This document shows positions 9,056-17,599 of a stretch of DNA of 64,000 nt, one piece after another. A model generated the notes under the pieces. It saw only the letters and a list, made by a program, of their open reading frames with translations. It ran no database searches and was not told the DNA's origin. Position 1 is the first letter of the stretch. Each line of letters starts with the position of its first letter. Location of the stretch: the NCBI GenBank assembly GCA_018365815.1, contig JAGZJH010000007.1, positions 1-64,000 on the forward strand. The letters are read 5' to 3'. The stretch is from Erysipelotrichaceae bacterium. GTDB lineage: Bacteria > Bacillota_I > Bacilli_A > Erysipelotrichales > Coprobacillaceae. Position numbers and translations under genes: made by a program.

Positions 9056-10270
9056 TTAGATTGCCCAATGTCCGTCTTTAAATACTGTAATCTTATCACC
9101 TTCAATAGTTGTTCCTTCAATTAACAAATCAGGACCTCCAATCATAAAATCAACATGATTCATCGAACGATTACACTCGATTTTTTCTAACTGTTCATCA
9201 TTCATTTTTTCAAATCCTTCAATGCCTTCTTTAATACCATCACCTAAAGCAATATGACATGAAGCATTTTCATCAAATAAAGTATTATAAAATAGAATAC
9301 CAGATTGTCTAATTGGGGAGTCATAAGAAACTAAAGCAACTTCTCCTAAATAAGCACTTCCTTGATCCATTGAAATTAATTTTTCTAAAACATCTTGACC
9401 TTTAGAAGCTCTTACTTTAACTACTTTTCCTTTTTCAAATTCAATTGAAAAATCTTCAATTAAAGTTCCTTGATAAGATAAAGGCATTGTTGCGACAACT
9501 TTTCCATGTGTTGCATATTTTTTTGGTAAAGCAAACACCTCTTCACTAGGCATATTTGCCATAAATTGATGCCCTAGTAAACTGGTTTCATGAGCGTTTA
9601 ACCATTTATAATCAGGATTTAATCCAATGTGTAAATCAGTTCCTAAACTATTTGTATAATGTAATGACGTAAAATGATAAGCATTCATCTTATCACTTTT
9701 TTCTTTTAAATAGCCCATATGTTGTTGCCAATTTAATAACACATCACCTTCTAATCGTGTGCAATCAATAATTGCTTGCCATAGTTTTTCATAAGCATTT
9801 GGATCGTTTGGAAAAATTTTATTTGCCCAAGCCACTGATGGCAGTGCAACGATGGTCCATTGGTATTTACCATCTCTTTGATCTAAATAAGGTTTTAATA
9901 CTTGATAACGTTTAATACGTGCATTACCGATTTTTTCATGATCGATACCATCAAAAGCATTTGGATCGCTATCTACAATATGAATCATACATGGTAAATT
10001 ATGAGCATCGTATTTAGCTTTAGCTTCTTCCCAAGGTAAAACTATTCCTAGTTCTTCTTCACTTTGATATAAACGATCTAATCTAGTAATGGCGTCATTT
10101 TTCCATTCTACACTGACACGTTTTGCCCCAGCTTTATAAGCTGCTTTAACCACATATTCTACAAACTCACTAATACGTGTAGAGGCGTTAATAATTACAT
10201 CTTGTCCTTTTTGAACATTGACTCCCACTTTAACAATTAATAAAGCATAGTTTTCATAAATTTTTTCCAT
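9056..10270 (-). CDS. Aminopeptidase of the M29 family (AmpS/PepS)
   Basis: A metal-dependent cytosolic aminopeptidase that trims N-terminal residues from peptides. It matches M29 enzymes along its 404 residues: an N-terminal domain (VNVQKGQDVIINA), the metal-site region NMPSEEVFALPKK, and C-terminal ligand segments GDGI and MNHVDFMIGGPDL. There is no signal peptide. A 54-base gap separates it from mnmA downstream. A terminator before it closes the ROK-kinase frame that lies on its upstream-coordinate side only by strand order, so its own promoter is probably in 10271-10290. Confidence 0.9.
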   Translation of the reverse strand: MEKIYENYALLIVKVGVNVQKGQDVIINASTRISEFVEYVVKAAYKAGAKRVSVEWKNDAITRLDRLYQSEEELGIVLPWEEAKAKYDAHNLPCMIHIVDSDPNAFDGIDHEKIGNARIKRYQVLKPYLDQRDGKYQWTIVALPSVAWANKIFPNDPNAYEKLWQAIIDCTRLEGDVLLNWQQHMGYLKEKSDKMNAYHFTSLHYTNSLGTDLHIGLNPDYKWLNAHETSLLGHQFMANMPSEEVFALPKKYATHGKVVATMPLSYQGTLIEDFSIEFEKGKVVKVRASKGQDVLEKLISMDQGSAYLGEVALVSYDSPIRQSGILFYNTLFDENASCHIALGDGIKEGIEGFEKMNDEQLEKIECNRSMNHVDFMIGGPDLLIEGTTIEGDKITVFKDGHWAI

Positions 10271-10284
10271 AATAGTCTCCTTTT

Positions 10285-10309
10285 ATTAAAAAGAGGAACT
10301 ACGTTCCTC
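10285..10309 (-). terminator. Rho-independent terminator after the ROK kinase gene
   Basis: GAGGAAC-TAC-GTTCCTC hairpin (10293-10309) followed on the reverse strand by TTTTTAAT. It lies 3 bases beyond the ROK stop codon. Confidence 0.8.
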
Positions 10310-10312
10310 AAA

Positions 10313-11233
10313 CTATCTTAAATGTGACATTGGTAGCATCGCTGCACCAATTGCCCCACAATCATCAATTTCAACTCCTAATATTGGTGTATGTCCTCTC
10401 ATACCTTTATGAATTTTTTCATTGAACATTTTTTCTAAATCTTCAAAAAAGTATTCTCTTGATTTCATCACACCACCACCAAGTACAAAACAATGTGGAT
10501 CAACAGTATGTGCAATATTGGCCATCATTGTTGTAATGCAATCAATAAAATCTGCTCTAATTTCTTGAGCTTTAGGATCTCCACTTGCTGCTAGTTTAAA
10601 TAAATCTCCCGCATGGGCGATTTTATCTTCGCCAAAAATTGCTCTTGCTTTTCTTACAATAGCTGTTCCACTCGCTTCATTTTCAACTGCCCCAGGATTT
10701 AAATGGTTAATTGCTTCCCCATTAGTTTTAACAATAATATTTCCGATTTCTCCAGCGTGTCCTCGATTTCCAGAAACTAATTTACCATCAACGATAAATG
10801 CTCCACCAATACCGGTTGAAATAGTAATATAAAATACAGTTGGTTTAAACTTACCTGCACCTATAATTGCCTCAGCTAATCCCGCAACATTGGCATCATT
10901 ATCAATAAATGTCGGTTTATTAAAATAAGTTTGTAACTTATCACAAATTGGATAATAATCAAATCCATGTAAATTACTTGCCATTACCATCCATTTATTA
11001 ACTGTATCAACAGGCCCTGGAACCCCAATTCCAATTCCTTCAACATTTTCAAAACCATTAATTGAACTATAATCCAATCCTTCAATTTGTCTAATAATTT
11101 TTTGAAGAACATAATCAGGACCCTTAATACTTTCAGTTTCTTCTTTTTTTTCAGTTAAAATATTTCCTTTTTCATCAACTAAAAGCGAACGTACATTTGT
11201 TCCTCCTAAATCAACGCCAATAAAATATCTCAT
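10313..11233 (-). CDS. ROK-family sugar kinase lacking the zinc-binding cysteines
   Basis: Probably phosphorylates glucose or a related hexose with ATP in the cytoplasm. The phosphate-binding motif GVDLGGTNVR opens the protein, the catalytic base lies in IDNDAN (Asp111-113 region), and GHAGEIGN carries the His (159) that ligates zinc in other ROK proteins. The usual downstream CxCGxxGC zinc cluster is absent: the segment reads NGEAINHLNPGAVENEASG with no cysteine. It has no N-terminal DNA-binding domain, so it is an enzyme rather than a repressor. Glucokinase is the likeliest function but is not proven. Confidence 0.85.
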   Translation of the reverse strand: MRYFIGVDLGGTNVRSLLVDEKGNILTEKKEETESIKGPDYVLQKIIRQIEGLDYSSINGFENVEGIGIGVPGPVDTVNKWMVMASNLHGFDYYPICDKLQTYFNKPTFIDNDANVAGLAEAIIGAGKFKPTVFYITISTGIGGAFIVDGKLVSGNRGHAGEIGNIIVKTNGEAINHLNPGAVENEASGTAIVRKARAIFGEDKIAHAGDLFKLAASGDPKAQEIRADFIDCITTMMANIAHTVDPHCFVLGGGVMKSREYFFEDLEKMFNEKIHKGMRGHTPILGVEIDDCGAIGAAMLPMSHLR

Positions 11234-11294
11234 AATTTACCTCCTAAGTTTTTTCTTATCTATATTATACATGAATTCCCTTTCAATTTATAGA

Positions 11295-12266
11295 TTATTT
11301 AAATATTTCTTGCTTAATTAAACTTAATTTTTTAGGCAAGGGGGCAATAATTTCTAAATCTTTTAGATACTTCAACCCACCAATAGGTTTAATAAACTTC
11401 AACTTATGTGCATGTAAATATTGATGATTTAAATGATATTGCTTTTTAATTAATTTATTCAATTCAAAATCTCCATATTTACTATCACCTATTACAGGAC
11501 AATTGATACTTGCCATATGTACTCTAATTTGATGTGTACGCCCAGTAATAATATGCACCTCTAATAGCGTATAATTTTGATTATACATAATTGGATGAAT
11601 CATAGTTTGCATTTTTAAAGCCTCTTTAGTTTTTGCAGATACTAATTTCATTTTACCTTCTTTTTCATCTTTTTTGACATAATCAATTAATTCTTGGTCT
11701 TTTGTAATCTTCCCTTTAACAATCGTTAAATAACTTTTATCGATACAATGACGAATTTTCATCATCTCATTTAAACATTGTAAAGCCATTAAAGTTTTAC
11801 CAAAAATCACTAACCCACTTGTATTACGGTCTAATCGATGAACTGGACCGGGAACAAAAGTGTTTTCTAAACTATCCTCATACTCTCCTTTGCTTTTTAA
11901 ATAGCTTAAAACCTCATTAGATAAAGTATGGATACTTTCGTTTTTATCTTCATGAATTAATAAGCCGATTGGTTTATTGACCACTAAAATATTTTCGTCT
12001 TCATAAACCACTTCAAAAGTTGGGTTTAAATCATAAATATCTTTTTTAGAAGCATATTCTAAAAACTTATCTTCATATAAAAACATTGAAATTTCATCAT
12101 CAAGTTTTAAAATATAATTTTCATTAACTTTAACATTATTCACTTTAACGTCTTTTTTACGAATCATTTTATAAATCACACTTTTAGGTGCATTGGGTAA
12201 ATATTTAAATAAAAATTTATCTATCCTTTGATTTGCGTTATTCTTATCCACTTTTATTTTTCTCAT
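11295..12266 (-). CDS. RluA/RluD-family 23S rRNA pseudouridine synthase
   Basis: Isomerises specific uridines of 23S rRNA. An N-terminal S4 RNA-binding domain (first about 60 residues) precedes the catalytic domain, with the active-site Asp in PVHRLDRNTSGL and the GRTHQIRVH motif. A GTG at 12278 would add four residues, but GGTGAG lies 5 bases before the ATG at 12266, so that ATG is preferred. The RluC-like arrangement is clear; the target position is not. It diverges from the DUF3800 gene. Confidence 0.92.
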   Translation of the reverse strand: MRKIKVDKNNANQRIDKFLFKYLPNAPKSVIYKMIRKKDVKVNNVKVNENYILKLDDEISMFLYEDKFLEYASKKDIYDLNPTFEVVYEDENILVVNKPIGLLIHEDKNESIHTLSNEVLSYLKSKGEYEDSLENTFVPGPVHRLDRNTSGLVIFGKTLMALQCLNEMMKIRHCIDKSYLTIVKGKITKDQELIDYVKKDEKEGKMKLVSAKTKEALKMQTMIHPIMYNQNYTLLEVHIITGRTHQIRVHMASINCPVIGDSKYGDFELNKLIKKQYHLNHQYLHAHKLKFIKPIGGLKYLKDLEIIAPLPKKLSLIKQEIFK

Positions 12267-12313
12267 TTTTCTCACCACGGACAGTATAGCATAAAAAAAT
12301 TATTAAAAAAATA

Positions 12314-12331
12314 AGTAAAAATATTTTTACT
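12314..12331. repeat. Perfect 18-bp palindrome in a divergent promoter region
   Basis: AGTAAAAATATTTTTACT lies between the RluA-type gene and the DUF3800 gene. It is immediately followed by the AT-rich stretch TATAGAATATATAAAAT, which could hold the -10 of the plus-strand gene. It could be an operator or chance AT-rich symmetry. Confidence 0.3.
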
Positions 12332-12358
12332 ATAGAATATATAAAATGAGGTGAATTT

Positions 12359-13027
12359 ATGCAAAATATTTATATTTACATGGACGATTCTGGAATAGTA
12401 TGTCAAAATAATCCTATTTGTGTTTATGGTGGCATTGTTTTTATCAATGAAAGTGAACATGAATTATTTAAACAAATGACATTATTTCAAACCAAAAAAG
12501 AACTAAAAAACAGTAAAATCACAGCTTCTAAACGTTTAAAGGTATTTGAACATCTTAACCCTTATTTTACTTATGCCAGTATTATTGACAATCAACGAAT
12601 TTATCCGTCAATTATCACCAATAAAAACAGTCGCGGACGTTATATTGAATATATACAAAAGCGAACTGTACGTCATATTATCGAAAACTTAATCCAAAGT
12701 AAAATCATTAATCCTAATTTAATCATTAATTTAAACATCTTTATTGATGAACAAAATTTTAAAAGCAATGGCTATTATAATTTATATGACAGTATTTATT
12801 ATGAACTGATTAAGGGAATACATAATTTTAAATATCATTTCACACACTTACCGCTTTTAAAACAATTAAATTTAAAAGTTAATTTAGTCGATTCTAAAAA
12901 ATGTTATGGGATTCAAATCTCAGACATTATTTGTGGAAGTACCCGTCAATATTTACTTAAAAATCAATTACTTAAAAATAATCAATCGCCTTTAAATTAT
13001 ATCTTACACGTTTATTACTTTCCATAA
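12359..13027 (+). CDS. DUF3800 domain protein (putative RNase H-fold nuclease)
   Basis: The family hallmarks are present: an N-terminal IYIYMDDSG acidic strand followed by VYGGIVF, a central FIDEQNF, and the C-terminal VDSKKCYGIQISDIICG motif. These acidic residues are thought to form an RNase H-like metal site; biochemical function is largely unknown. The 222-residue length is normal. GAGGTGA lies 5 bases before the ATG. It is an isolated plus-strand gene flanked by minus-strand housekeeping genes, and its scattered distribution in bacteria suggests an accessory, perhaps defence-associated role (inference). Confidence 0.85.
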   Translation: MQNIYIYMDDSGIVCQNNPICVYGGIVFINESEHELFKQMTLFQTKKELKNSKITASKRLKVFEHLNPYFTYASIIDNQRIYPSIITNKNSRGRYIEYIQKRTVRHIIENLIQSKIINPNLIINLNIFIDEQNFKSNGYYNLYDSIYYELIKGIHNFKYHFTHLPLLKQLNLKVNLVDSKKCYGIQISDIICGSTRQYLLKNQLLKNNQSPLNYILHVYYFP

Positions 13028-13030
13028 AAA

Positions 13031-13051
13031 AATACCGCTATAAGCGGTATT
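13031..13051. terminator. Bidirectional terminator between DUF3800 and malic enzyme genes
   Basis: A 9-bp perfect stem AATACCGCT / AGCGGTATT with a 3-base loop fills the 23 bases between two converging stop codons. On the reverse strand it is followed by TTTTTATGG, so it works best for the malic enzyme transcript. Confidence 0.85.
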
Positions 13052-14229
13052 TAAATTCTTGCGACACCAGTTTCGATTGCTTTTTTTGAAACTGCTTTTG
13101 CAACTTCTATTGAAACACGAGGATCAAGCGCATTAGGAATCACATATGTTTCTGATAATTCTTCATCACTAACTAATGAAGCTAGACCCATTGCAGCGGC
13201 TAATTTCATTTCTTCATTAATTTTTTTAGCACGCACATCTAATGCTCCTCTAAACAATCCAGGAAATACTAAAACATTATTAATTTGATTTGGATAATCA
13301 GATCTGCCTGTCCCCATCACTCTTACACCAGCTTCTTTGGCTAAGTCATATGTAATTTCAGGTTCAGGATTAGCCATCGCAAAAACAATAGCATCTTTTT
13401 TCATAGAAGAAACCATTTCTTTGGTCAATATTTTTGGAGCAGATACACCAATAAATACATCTGCTTCTTTTAAGGCTTCTTTCATTGTTAAACGTTTATT
13501 TTGAGTATTGGTAATTTCAACTAATTCCTTTAATAAAAAATCATATTGATCATAATCATCTTTAAGTACAATTCCATTAATATTAAAACCATAAATTTCT
13601 TTAACTCCAAGTTGTTTAATCATTTTTATAATTGAACTACCCGCTGCTCCTGTACCACTGACAACTACGGTAATATCTTCAGCTTTTTTACCAACTAATT
13701 TTAAAGCGTTGATTAAACCGGCAGTAACGACAATTGCTGTGCCGTGTTGATCATCATGAAAAACCGGAATATCTAATTCTTCAATTAAAGTACGCTCAAT
13801 TTCTACACAACGAGGAGCACTAATATCTTCTAAATTAATTCCACCATAAGTTGGAGCAATCGCTTTAACAATATTAATAATTTCTTTGGGATCTTTTGTA
13901 TTTAAACAAACTGGTACTGCATCAACATTACCGAATTTTTTAAATAAAATAGATTTTCCCTCCATTACCGGCAAAGCCGCTTCAGGACCAATATCTCCTA
14001 ATCCTAATACAGCCGTTCCATCAGTTACCACTGCAACACTATTTGATTTCCATGTATATGTATATGCTTTTTGTTTATCTTTAGCAATTTCTAAACAAGG
14101 CTTAGCTACTCCTGGCGTATATGCCAAAGATAAATCTTGTGGTTGATCTAATGGGACTTTTAAATCAACTTTTAATTTTCCTTTATGTTTCTCGTGTAAT
14201 TCAAGTGCTTGTTCATAAACTGTACTCAT
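13051..14229 (-). CDS. Malic enzyme (oxaloacetate-decarboxylating malate dehydrogenase)
   Basis: Converts malate to pyruvate and CO2 with reduction of NAD or NADP. The short 392-residue bacterial type shows the Tyr in SLAYTPGVA, catalytic and metal residues in NLEDISAP and [11 protein letters not shown] (Asp160 region), and the nucleotide-binding loop SGTGAAGSS (191-199). Cofactor preference cannot be decided from these residues. The start lies 17 bases inside the upstream HAD-DUF523 frame with its own GGGGG ribosome-binding site, so the two are translationally coupled. Confidence 0.95.
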   Translation of the reverse strand: MSTVYEQALELHEKHKGKLKVDLKVPLDQPQDLSLAYTPGVAKPCLEIAKDKQKAYTYTWKSNSVAVVTDGTAVLGLGDIGPEAALPVMEGKSILFKKFGNVDAVPVCLNTKDPKEIINIVKAIAPTYGGINLEDISAPRCVEIERTLIEELDIPVFHDDQHGTAIVVTAGLINALKLVGKKAEDITVVVSGTGAAGSSIIKMIKQLGVKEIYGFNINGIVLKDDYDQYDFLLKELVEITNTQNKRLTMKEALKEADVFIGVSAPKILTKEMVSSMKKDAIVFAMANPEPEITYDLAKEAGVRVMGTGRSDYPNQINNVLVFPGLFRGALDVRAKKINEEMKLAAAMGLASLVSDEELSETYVIPNALDPRVSIEVAKAVSKKAIETGVARI

Positions 14230-15325
14230 CTTTGCTTACCCCCATGTTCTTTTTTAACTGTTCCAATTCATTTTCATTATAAACCTCAATCTTTGCATTT
14301 TGAAGTGCTAATGCACTAATACCAGCTCTTTTTACTAATTGGTGGGTAAAAGAACCATCATAAACTTCTTTGTTTCCACAACTTGGACTTTTAGCTTTAA
14401 ATAAAGCATAGTGAATATTGTACTTTTCAGCAATATCTAAAGTTAAAGATGCCCCTTGTTTAAACTGTTTAGTGACCTCTTGATTTTCACTATTGATAAT
14501 TTTATCCCCTAAAATCTCGCTAGGTAAACGAGGAGTTGATAATCCTCCTAATTTTTCAGGACAAACATCAATATAATTATAGTCTTTTAAAAAATCAAAT
14601 ACATCTATTTTAAAATTATTAGTTCCATCCCATTTGCAATTTTGACCAATTAAACATGAACTCACTAAAATCAACTGACAATGTTCCTTCACAATTTTAA
14701 AAATATCTGAGACCTGATATGCTAAAAAATCAGCACCGCTATTAATCAATTCTTCTTTTGAACGATTTCCCCAAATGCACCCAATAGATTTCATTGTTGA
14801 ATTTTTTGCAGTCAATATATCTACATCGGAATCACCAATATAAAACGAATGTGAAAGATCTATTTGTAATTCTTTAGCTGCTCTTAATACTAATTCAGGA
14901 TGGGGCTTTACTAAAATTCCATCTTGTTGGCCATAAACTACATTCACTAAATCTCCAAATAAATGCTTAGCTATTTTTTGAGTTAATTCATTAGGTTTAT
15001 TGGAAACAATTGCCACAGGGATATGACATAACTTTAATTGTTTTAATAAATCTATAACCCCTTCAAAATAAGTCGTATGTTTTAAACATTCGTTTTCATA
15101 AATGGAATAAAACAACGCTAAGGCTTCATCAAAATATGAGAATTGATCTTGAGGCAATGCTCTTTCAACTAATTTTTTTACACCATCACCTACAAAAGTT
15201 TTATATTGTTCAATAGTATGAGTAGGAAATCCCAATTGGACTAACATCTTATTACATGAATTTCCTAAATCATCGATTGAATCGATTAATGTTCCATCTA
15301 AATCAAAAATACACCCTATTTTCAT
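14213..15325 (-). CDS. HAD hydrolase (phosphoglycolate phosphatase-like) fused to DUF523 (TudS-like) domain
   Basis: The N-terminal part (1-210) is a HAD-IA hydrolase: nucleophile motif FDLDGT (Asp8/Asp10), Ser/Thr of VSNK (about 107-110), and GDSDVD (164-169). It is closest to Gph/PpaX-type phosphatases. Residues 215-345 form a DUF523 domain with conserved cysteines at SSCLIGQNCKWDG (Cys224, Cys230), VCPEKLGGLSTPR (Cys255) and KSPSCG (Cys316). Characterised DUF523 members are [4Fe-4S] thiouracil desulfurases. The frame is continuous with no sign of a frameshift at the junction. Its AGGAG lies inside the end of the CapA gene (2-base gap) and its end overlaps the malic enzyme start, so three genes are coupled. 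Substrates are unknown. Confidence 0.9.
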   Translation of the reverse strand: MKIGCIFDLDGTLIDSIDDLGNSCNKMLVQLGFPTHTIEQYKTFVGDGVKKLVERALPQDQFSYFDEALALFYSIYENECLKHTTYFEGVIDLLKQLKLCHIPVAIVSNKPNELTQKIAKHLFGDLVNVVYGQQDGILVKPHPELVLRAAKELQIDLSHSFYIGDSDVDILTAKNSTMKSIGCIWGNRSKEELINSGADFLAYQVSDIFKIVKEHCQLILVSSCLIGQNCKWDGTNNFKIDVFDFLKDYNYIDVCPEKLGGLSTPRLPSEILGDKIINSENQEVTKQFKQGASLTLDIAEKYNIHYALFKAKSPSCGNKEVYDGSFTHQLVKRAGISALALQNAKIEVYNENELEQLKKNMGVSKDEYSL

Positions 15326-15327
15326 AA

Positions 15328-16515
15328 TTAACTCCTATCTATATTAATAAAATCACCATAAACTAAATCAAGTTGTTGATTCACCATTTCTAAATTAAAT
15401 GTATGACAATAACTAGAACGACCATGCGTTTTAAACATATCATCATTATAATTTTTTAATAATTTCAACTTAAAATTTTGATAATTCGCATCATAATGAT
15501 TAATGATTGGTGTGACCTTAATATTATTAATTTCTTTAGTTTTTAAAATATGATCATAACTTAAATCAAAGTTTAAAATCGCCCCTAGTTGATATAAATT
15601 TTTAAAATATTCACTGGCACGACTAACTTTAACATCACCACTAATAAAATTTCCTAATGAATAAATGACTAATGTTTCATAATTATTTTCATTATATAAA
15701 TATTCAATTGGTTGAATATTGTGGGAATGATTGCCAATAATCACATCTACTTCTAAATCATTTAAAAACTTACCTACAGTTTGTTGAGTCCGACTTAAAT
15801 CATTTGTAAACTCATTTCCCCAATGCATAGCCACAATAACAATATCAGCTAACTGTTTTGCTTTACTCACATCTTCCTTTAACATTTCTTGTTTAGATTT
15901 ACTAAATGTTAACTGTTGATCTAAAAAACAATTGACACTATACAAATGGTTTTGATCTACTAATTGATTAGTTCCATATGTATACGATAAAATCGCTATA
16001 TTAACATCTTTTTTTCTGACCACTTTAATACTATCTTGATCACTTGCGCTATTATTACTCCCAGCAAAGTCCATCTGATACTCATTTAAACAATCAATCG
16101 TATTTTTAACGCCATCCAATCCTCGATCATAGGAATGATTATTGGCTGTTGTTAAAAAATTAAAACCGGCGCTTTGAAGTTGTGGTAATAATTTTTGTGG
16201 ACCATTAAAACTATATCCCTCTCCGCTAATTCCTAAATTTTCACCCCCCAACGGGACTTCTAAATTCCCCATCACCAAATCTCCACTTAAAAGTGGCTTA
16301 ACCTCACTTAAATATTCAGTTAAATCATAATCATTTAAAGAATGATAAAGGGGGGCTTCAAATAACAAATCACCGGTAAAAGTCATATTTAAAGTTGTCT
16401 TGTTTTGGGGGGAAATTTCGTTTTTAATAGAATTTTCGTTTTTATCAGAATCTTCACTTTTACAACCTGTAGCTATTAAACACAACAATAAAAAAATTAT
16501 TATTTTAAATTTCAT
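15328..16515 (-). CDS. CapA-family lipoprotein (metallophosphatase-like)
   Basis: A signal peptide with lipobox LIATGC (Cys18), followed by a low-complexity Asn/Ser/Lys linker, predicts a membrane-anchored extracellular lipoprotein. The body shows the PGA_cap/CapA fold: MTFTGDLLFE, GNLEVPLGG, LTTANNHSYDRG, VAMHWGNE and IGNHSHNIQ, all metal-site loops of a calcineurin-like phosphoesterase. CapA proteins are linked to poly-gamma-glutamate anchoring, but no capBC synthase genes are near, so that role is uncertain. GAGGTGAAAT precedes the ATG. It heads a run with the HAD-DUF523 and malic enzyme genes. Confidence 0.88.
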   Translation of the reverse strand: MKFKIIIFLLLCLIATGCKSEDSDKNENSIKNEISPQNKTTLNMTFTGDLLFEAPLYHSLNDYDLTEYLSEVKPLLSGDLVMGNLEVPLGGENLGISGEGYSFNGPQKLLPQLQSAGFNFLTTANNHSYDRGLDGVKNTIDCLNEYQMDFAGSNNSASDQDSIKVVRKKDVNIAILSYTYGTNQLVDQNHLYSVNCFLDQQLTFSKSKQEMLKEDVSKAKQLADIVIVAMHWGNEFTNDLSRTQQTVGKFLNDLEVDVIIGNHSHNIQPIEYLYNENNYETLVIYSLGNFISGDVKVSRASEYFKNLYQLGAILNFDLSYDHILKTKEINNIKVTPIINHYDANYQNFKLKLLKNYNDDMFKTHGRSSYCHTFNLEMVNQQLDLVYGDFINIDRS

Positions 16516-16519
16516 TATT

Positions 16520-17044
16520 TCACCTCTTTTTATTAATATTATTTAACAAACCTTTGTAAACTACTTTATAGTTTTCCATCTTTTCAAAATCAACCGGATG
16601 AGGAATTTCAGGTAAAAATGAAACGTCCAATCCTCCCACAATAAAAATATGACGTAAAAGTGTACTACATACATAAGTTGAATGGTTATATGAAGGAATC
16701 CCTACTGCTCCTAAAATTAATCCGGAATAATCATATTTTACACCATGAGCAAGTAAATGCTCAACTTCAGTTTTCATCAAACGATAACTTTCATCATTAA
16801 CAGGAACTTCTAAAACTTTACAAGTTGTATTTTTAAATTTTTTATAAGTCCCAATATTAGGAATTTCTCTTACAAATCGTCCAATTAAAGGGTTATTAGG
16901 ATATAATCTTCCCATTGAATACATAATCGTTAAACTGGAATCAAATGCAATTGAGCAATGGTTATATTCTTTTTTAGTTTTGTGTTTAATCATTTTTGAA
17001 ACAATTGAACCTGATTGAGATAATACCACATAAATATGTTTCAT
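16520..17044 (-). CDS. Permuted papain-like (NlpC/P60 superfamily, YiiX-type) hydrolase
   Basis: A 174-residue protein in which a His (EYNHCSIAF) precedes the presumed nucleophilic Cys (STYVCSTLL). This order is typical of circularly permuted NlpC/P60 or YiiX-like cysteine hydrolases. No signal peptide is visible, which suggests an intracellular or lipid/peptide-amide substrate. ATG 17050 sits only 3 bases from AAAGG; the ATG at 17044 has better spacing and is chosen. It ends 4 bases before the CapA gene and is probably co-transcribed with it. Confidence 0.7.
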   Translation of the reverse strand: MKHIYVVLSQSGSIVSKMIKHKTKKEYNHCSIAFDSSLTIMYSMGRLYPNNPLIGRFVREIPNIGTYKKFKNTTCKVLEVPVNDESYRLMKTEVEHLLAHGVKYDYSGLILGAVGIPSYNHSTYVCSTLLRHIFIVGGLDVSFLPEIPHPVDFEKMENYKVVYKGLLNNINKKR

Positions 17045-17114
17045 ATACATCAGCCTTTCATTTAAAACTATTATACTAAATTATATGAAATGTTTCGACA
17101 GATTTTAAAATAAA

Positions 17115-17140
17115 AAATGAACAAGTTAACTTGTTCATTT
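17115..17140. terminator. Terminator overlapping the darA stop codon
   Basis: A perfect palindrome (AAATGAACAAG with its complement around TTAA) is followed on the reverse strand by TTATTTTAAAATC. It covers the last base pairs of darA including part of the stop. Confidence 0.8.
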
Positions 17141-17465
17141 AGGCTTTTTCAAATCTTTCTACTTCAACTACAAAAATGGTCGCACCTCCTACTGTTGTTT
17201 CAACATTTACATTGCTATAATTTTCTTGCATTTTCATTAAACTTTCATCATCATCTTTTTCTACACGCTTTTTAGCAGTAATTGAAACAATTTCGACTAC
17301 TTCAGGAACTTTTTCGTCTTCTGTTCCGACTAAAAAAGTTACATTTCCTTTCTTTAAAAATCCCCCAGTCGTTGCAAGTTTAGTGACATAAAAACCAGAT
17401 TTTGTTAAAGCGCTTGAAACATGTGATGCATCATCTTTATGAATGATACTAATTACTAATTTCAT
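17139..17465 (-). CDS. darA: Cyclic di-AMP receptor DarA (PII-like, YaaQ family)
   Basis: A 108-residue PII-like trimer that binds c-di-AMP. The sequence follows the family closely: MKLVISIIHKDDASHVSSAL, then the KLATTGGFLKKGNVTFLVG segment whose T-loop-like turn holds the nucleotide, and a C-terminal VGGATIFVVEVERFE strand. Its regulatory target is unknown in all organisms. It lies divergently from cardiolipin synthase across a 134-base region holding a 22-bp palindrome. Confidence 0.95.
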   Translation of the reverse strand: MKLVISIIHKDDASHVSSALTKSGFYVTKLATTGGFLKKGNVTFLVGTEDEKVPEVVEIVSITAKKRVEKDDDESLMKMQENYSNVNVETTVGGATIFVVEVERFEKA

Positions 17466-17519
17466 AAATAATCACTCCCCTATATATATCTATATTATAA
17501 CACTTTTTATTTTATTTGC

Positions 17520-17563
17520 TAATCTAATTATAATTAGATTATTATTTTTATTATAAATATGAT
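17520..17563 (+). promoter_or_regulatory. Candidate promoter and 22-bp palindromic operator for cardiolipin synthase
   Basis: Positions 17520-17541 form a perfect 22-bp palindrome (half-site TAATCTAATTA). A TATGAT -10 hexamer lies at 17558-17563, with the weak -35 TTAGAT (17534-17539) inside the palindrome, so a bound protein would block the promoter. The binding protein is unknown. Confidence 0.4.
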
Positions 17564-17599
17564 ATAGTTAAGGTGTTAAAAATTAATGGAGGAGATATA

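Noticed and set aside
15328..16515. Capsule locus suggested by the CapA-like protein
   Set aside because: No capB, capC or other polymer genes in the neighbourhood.
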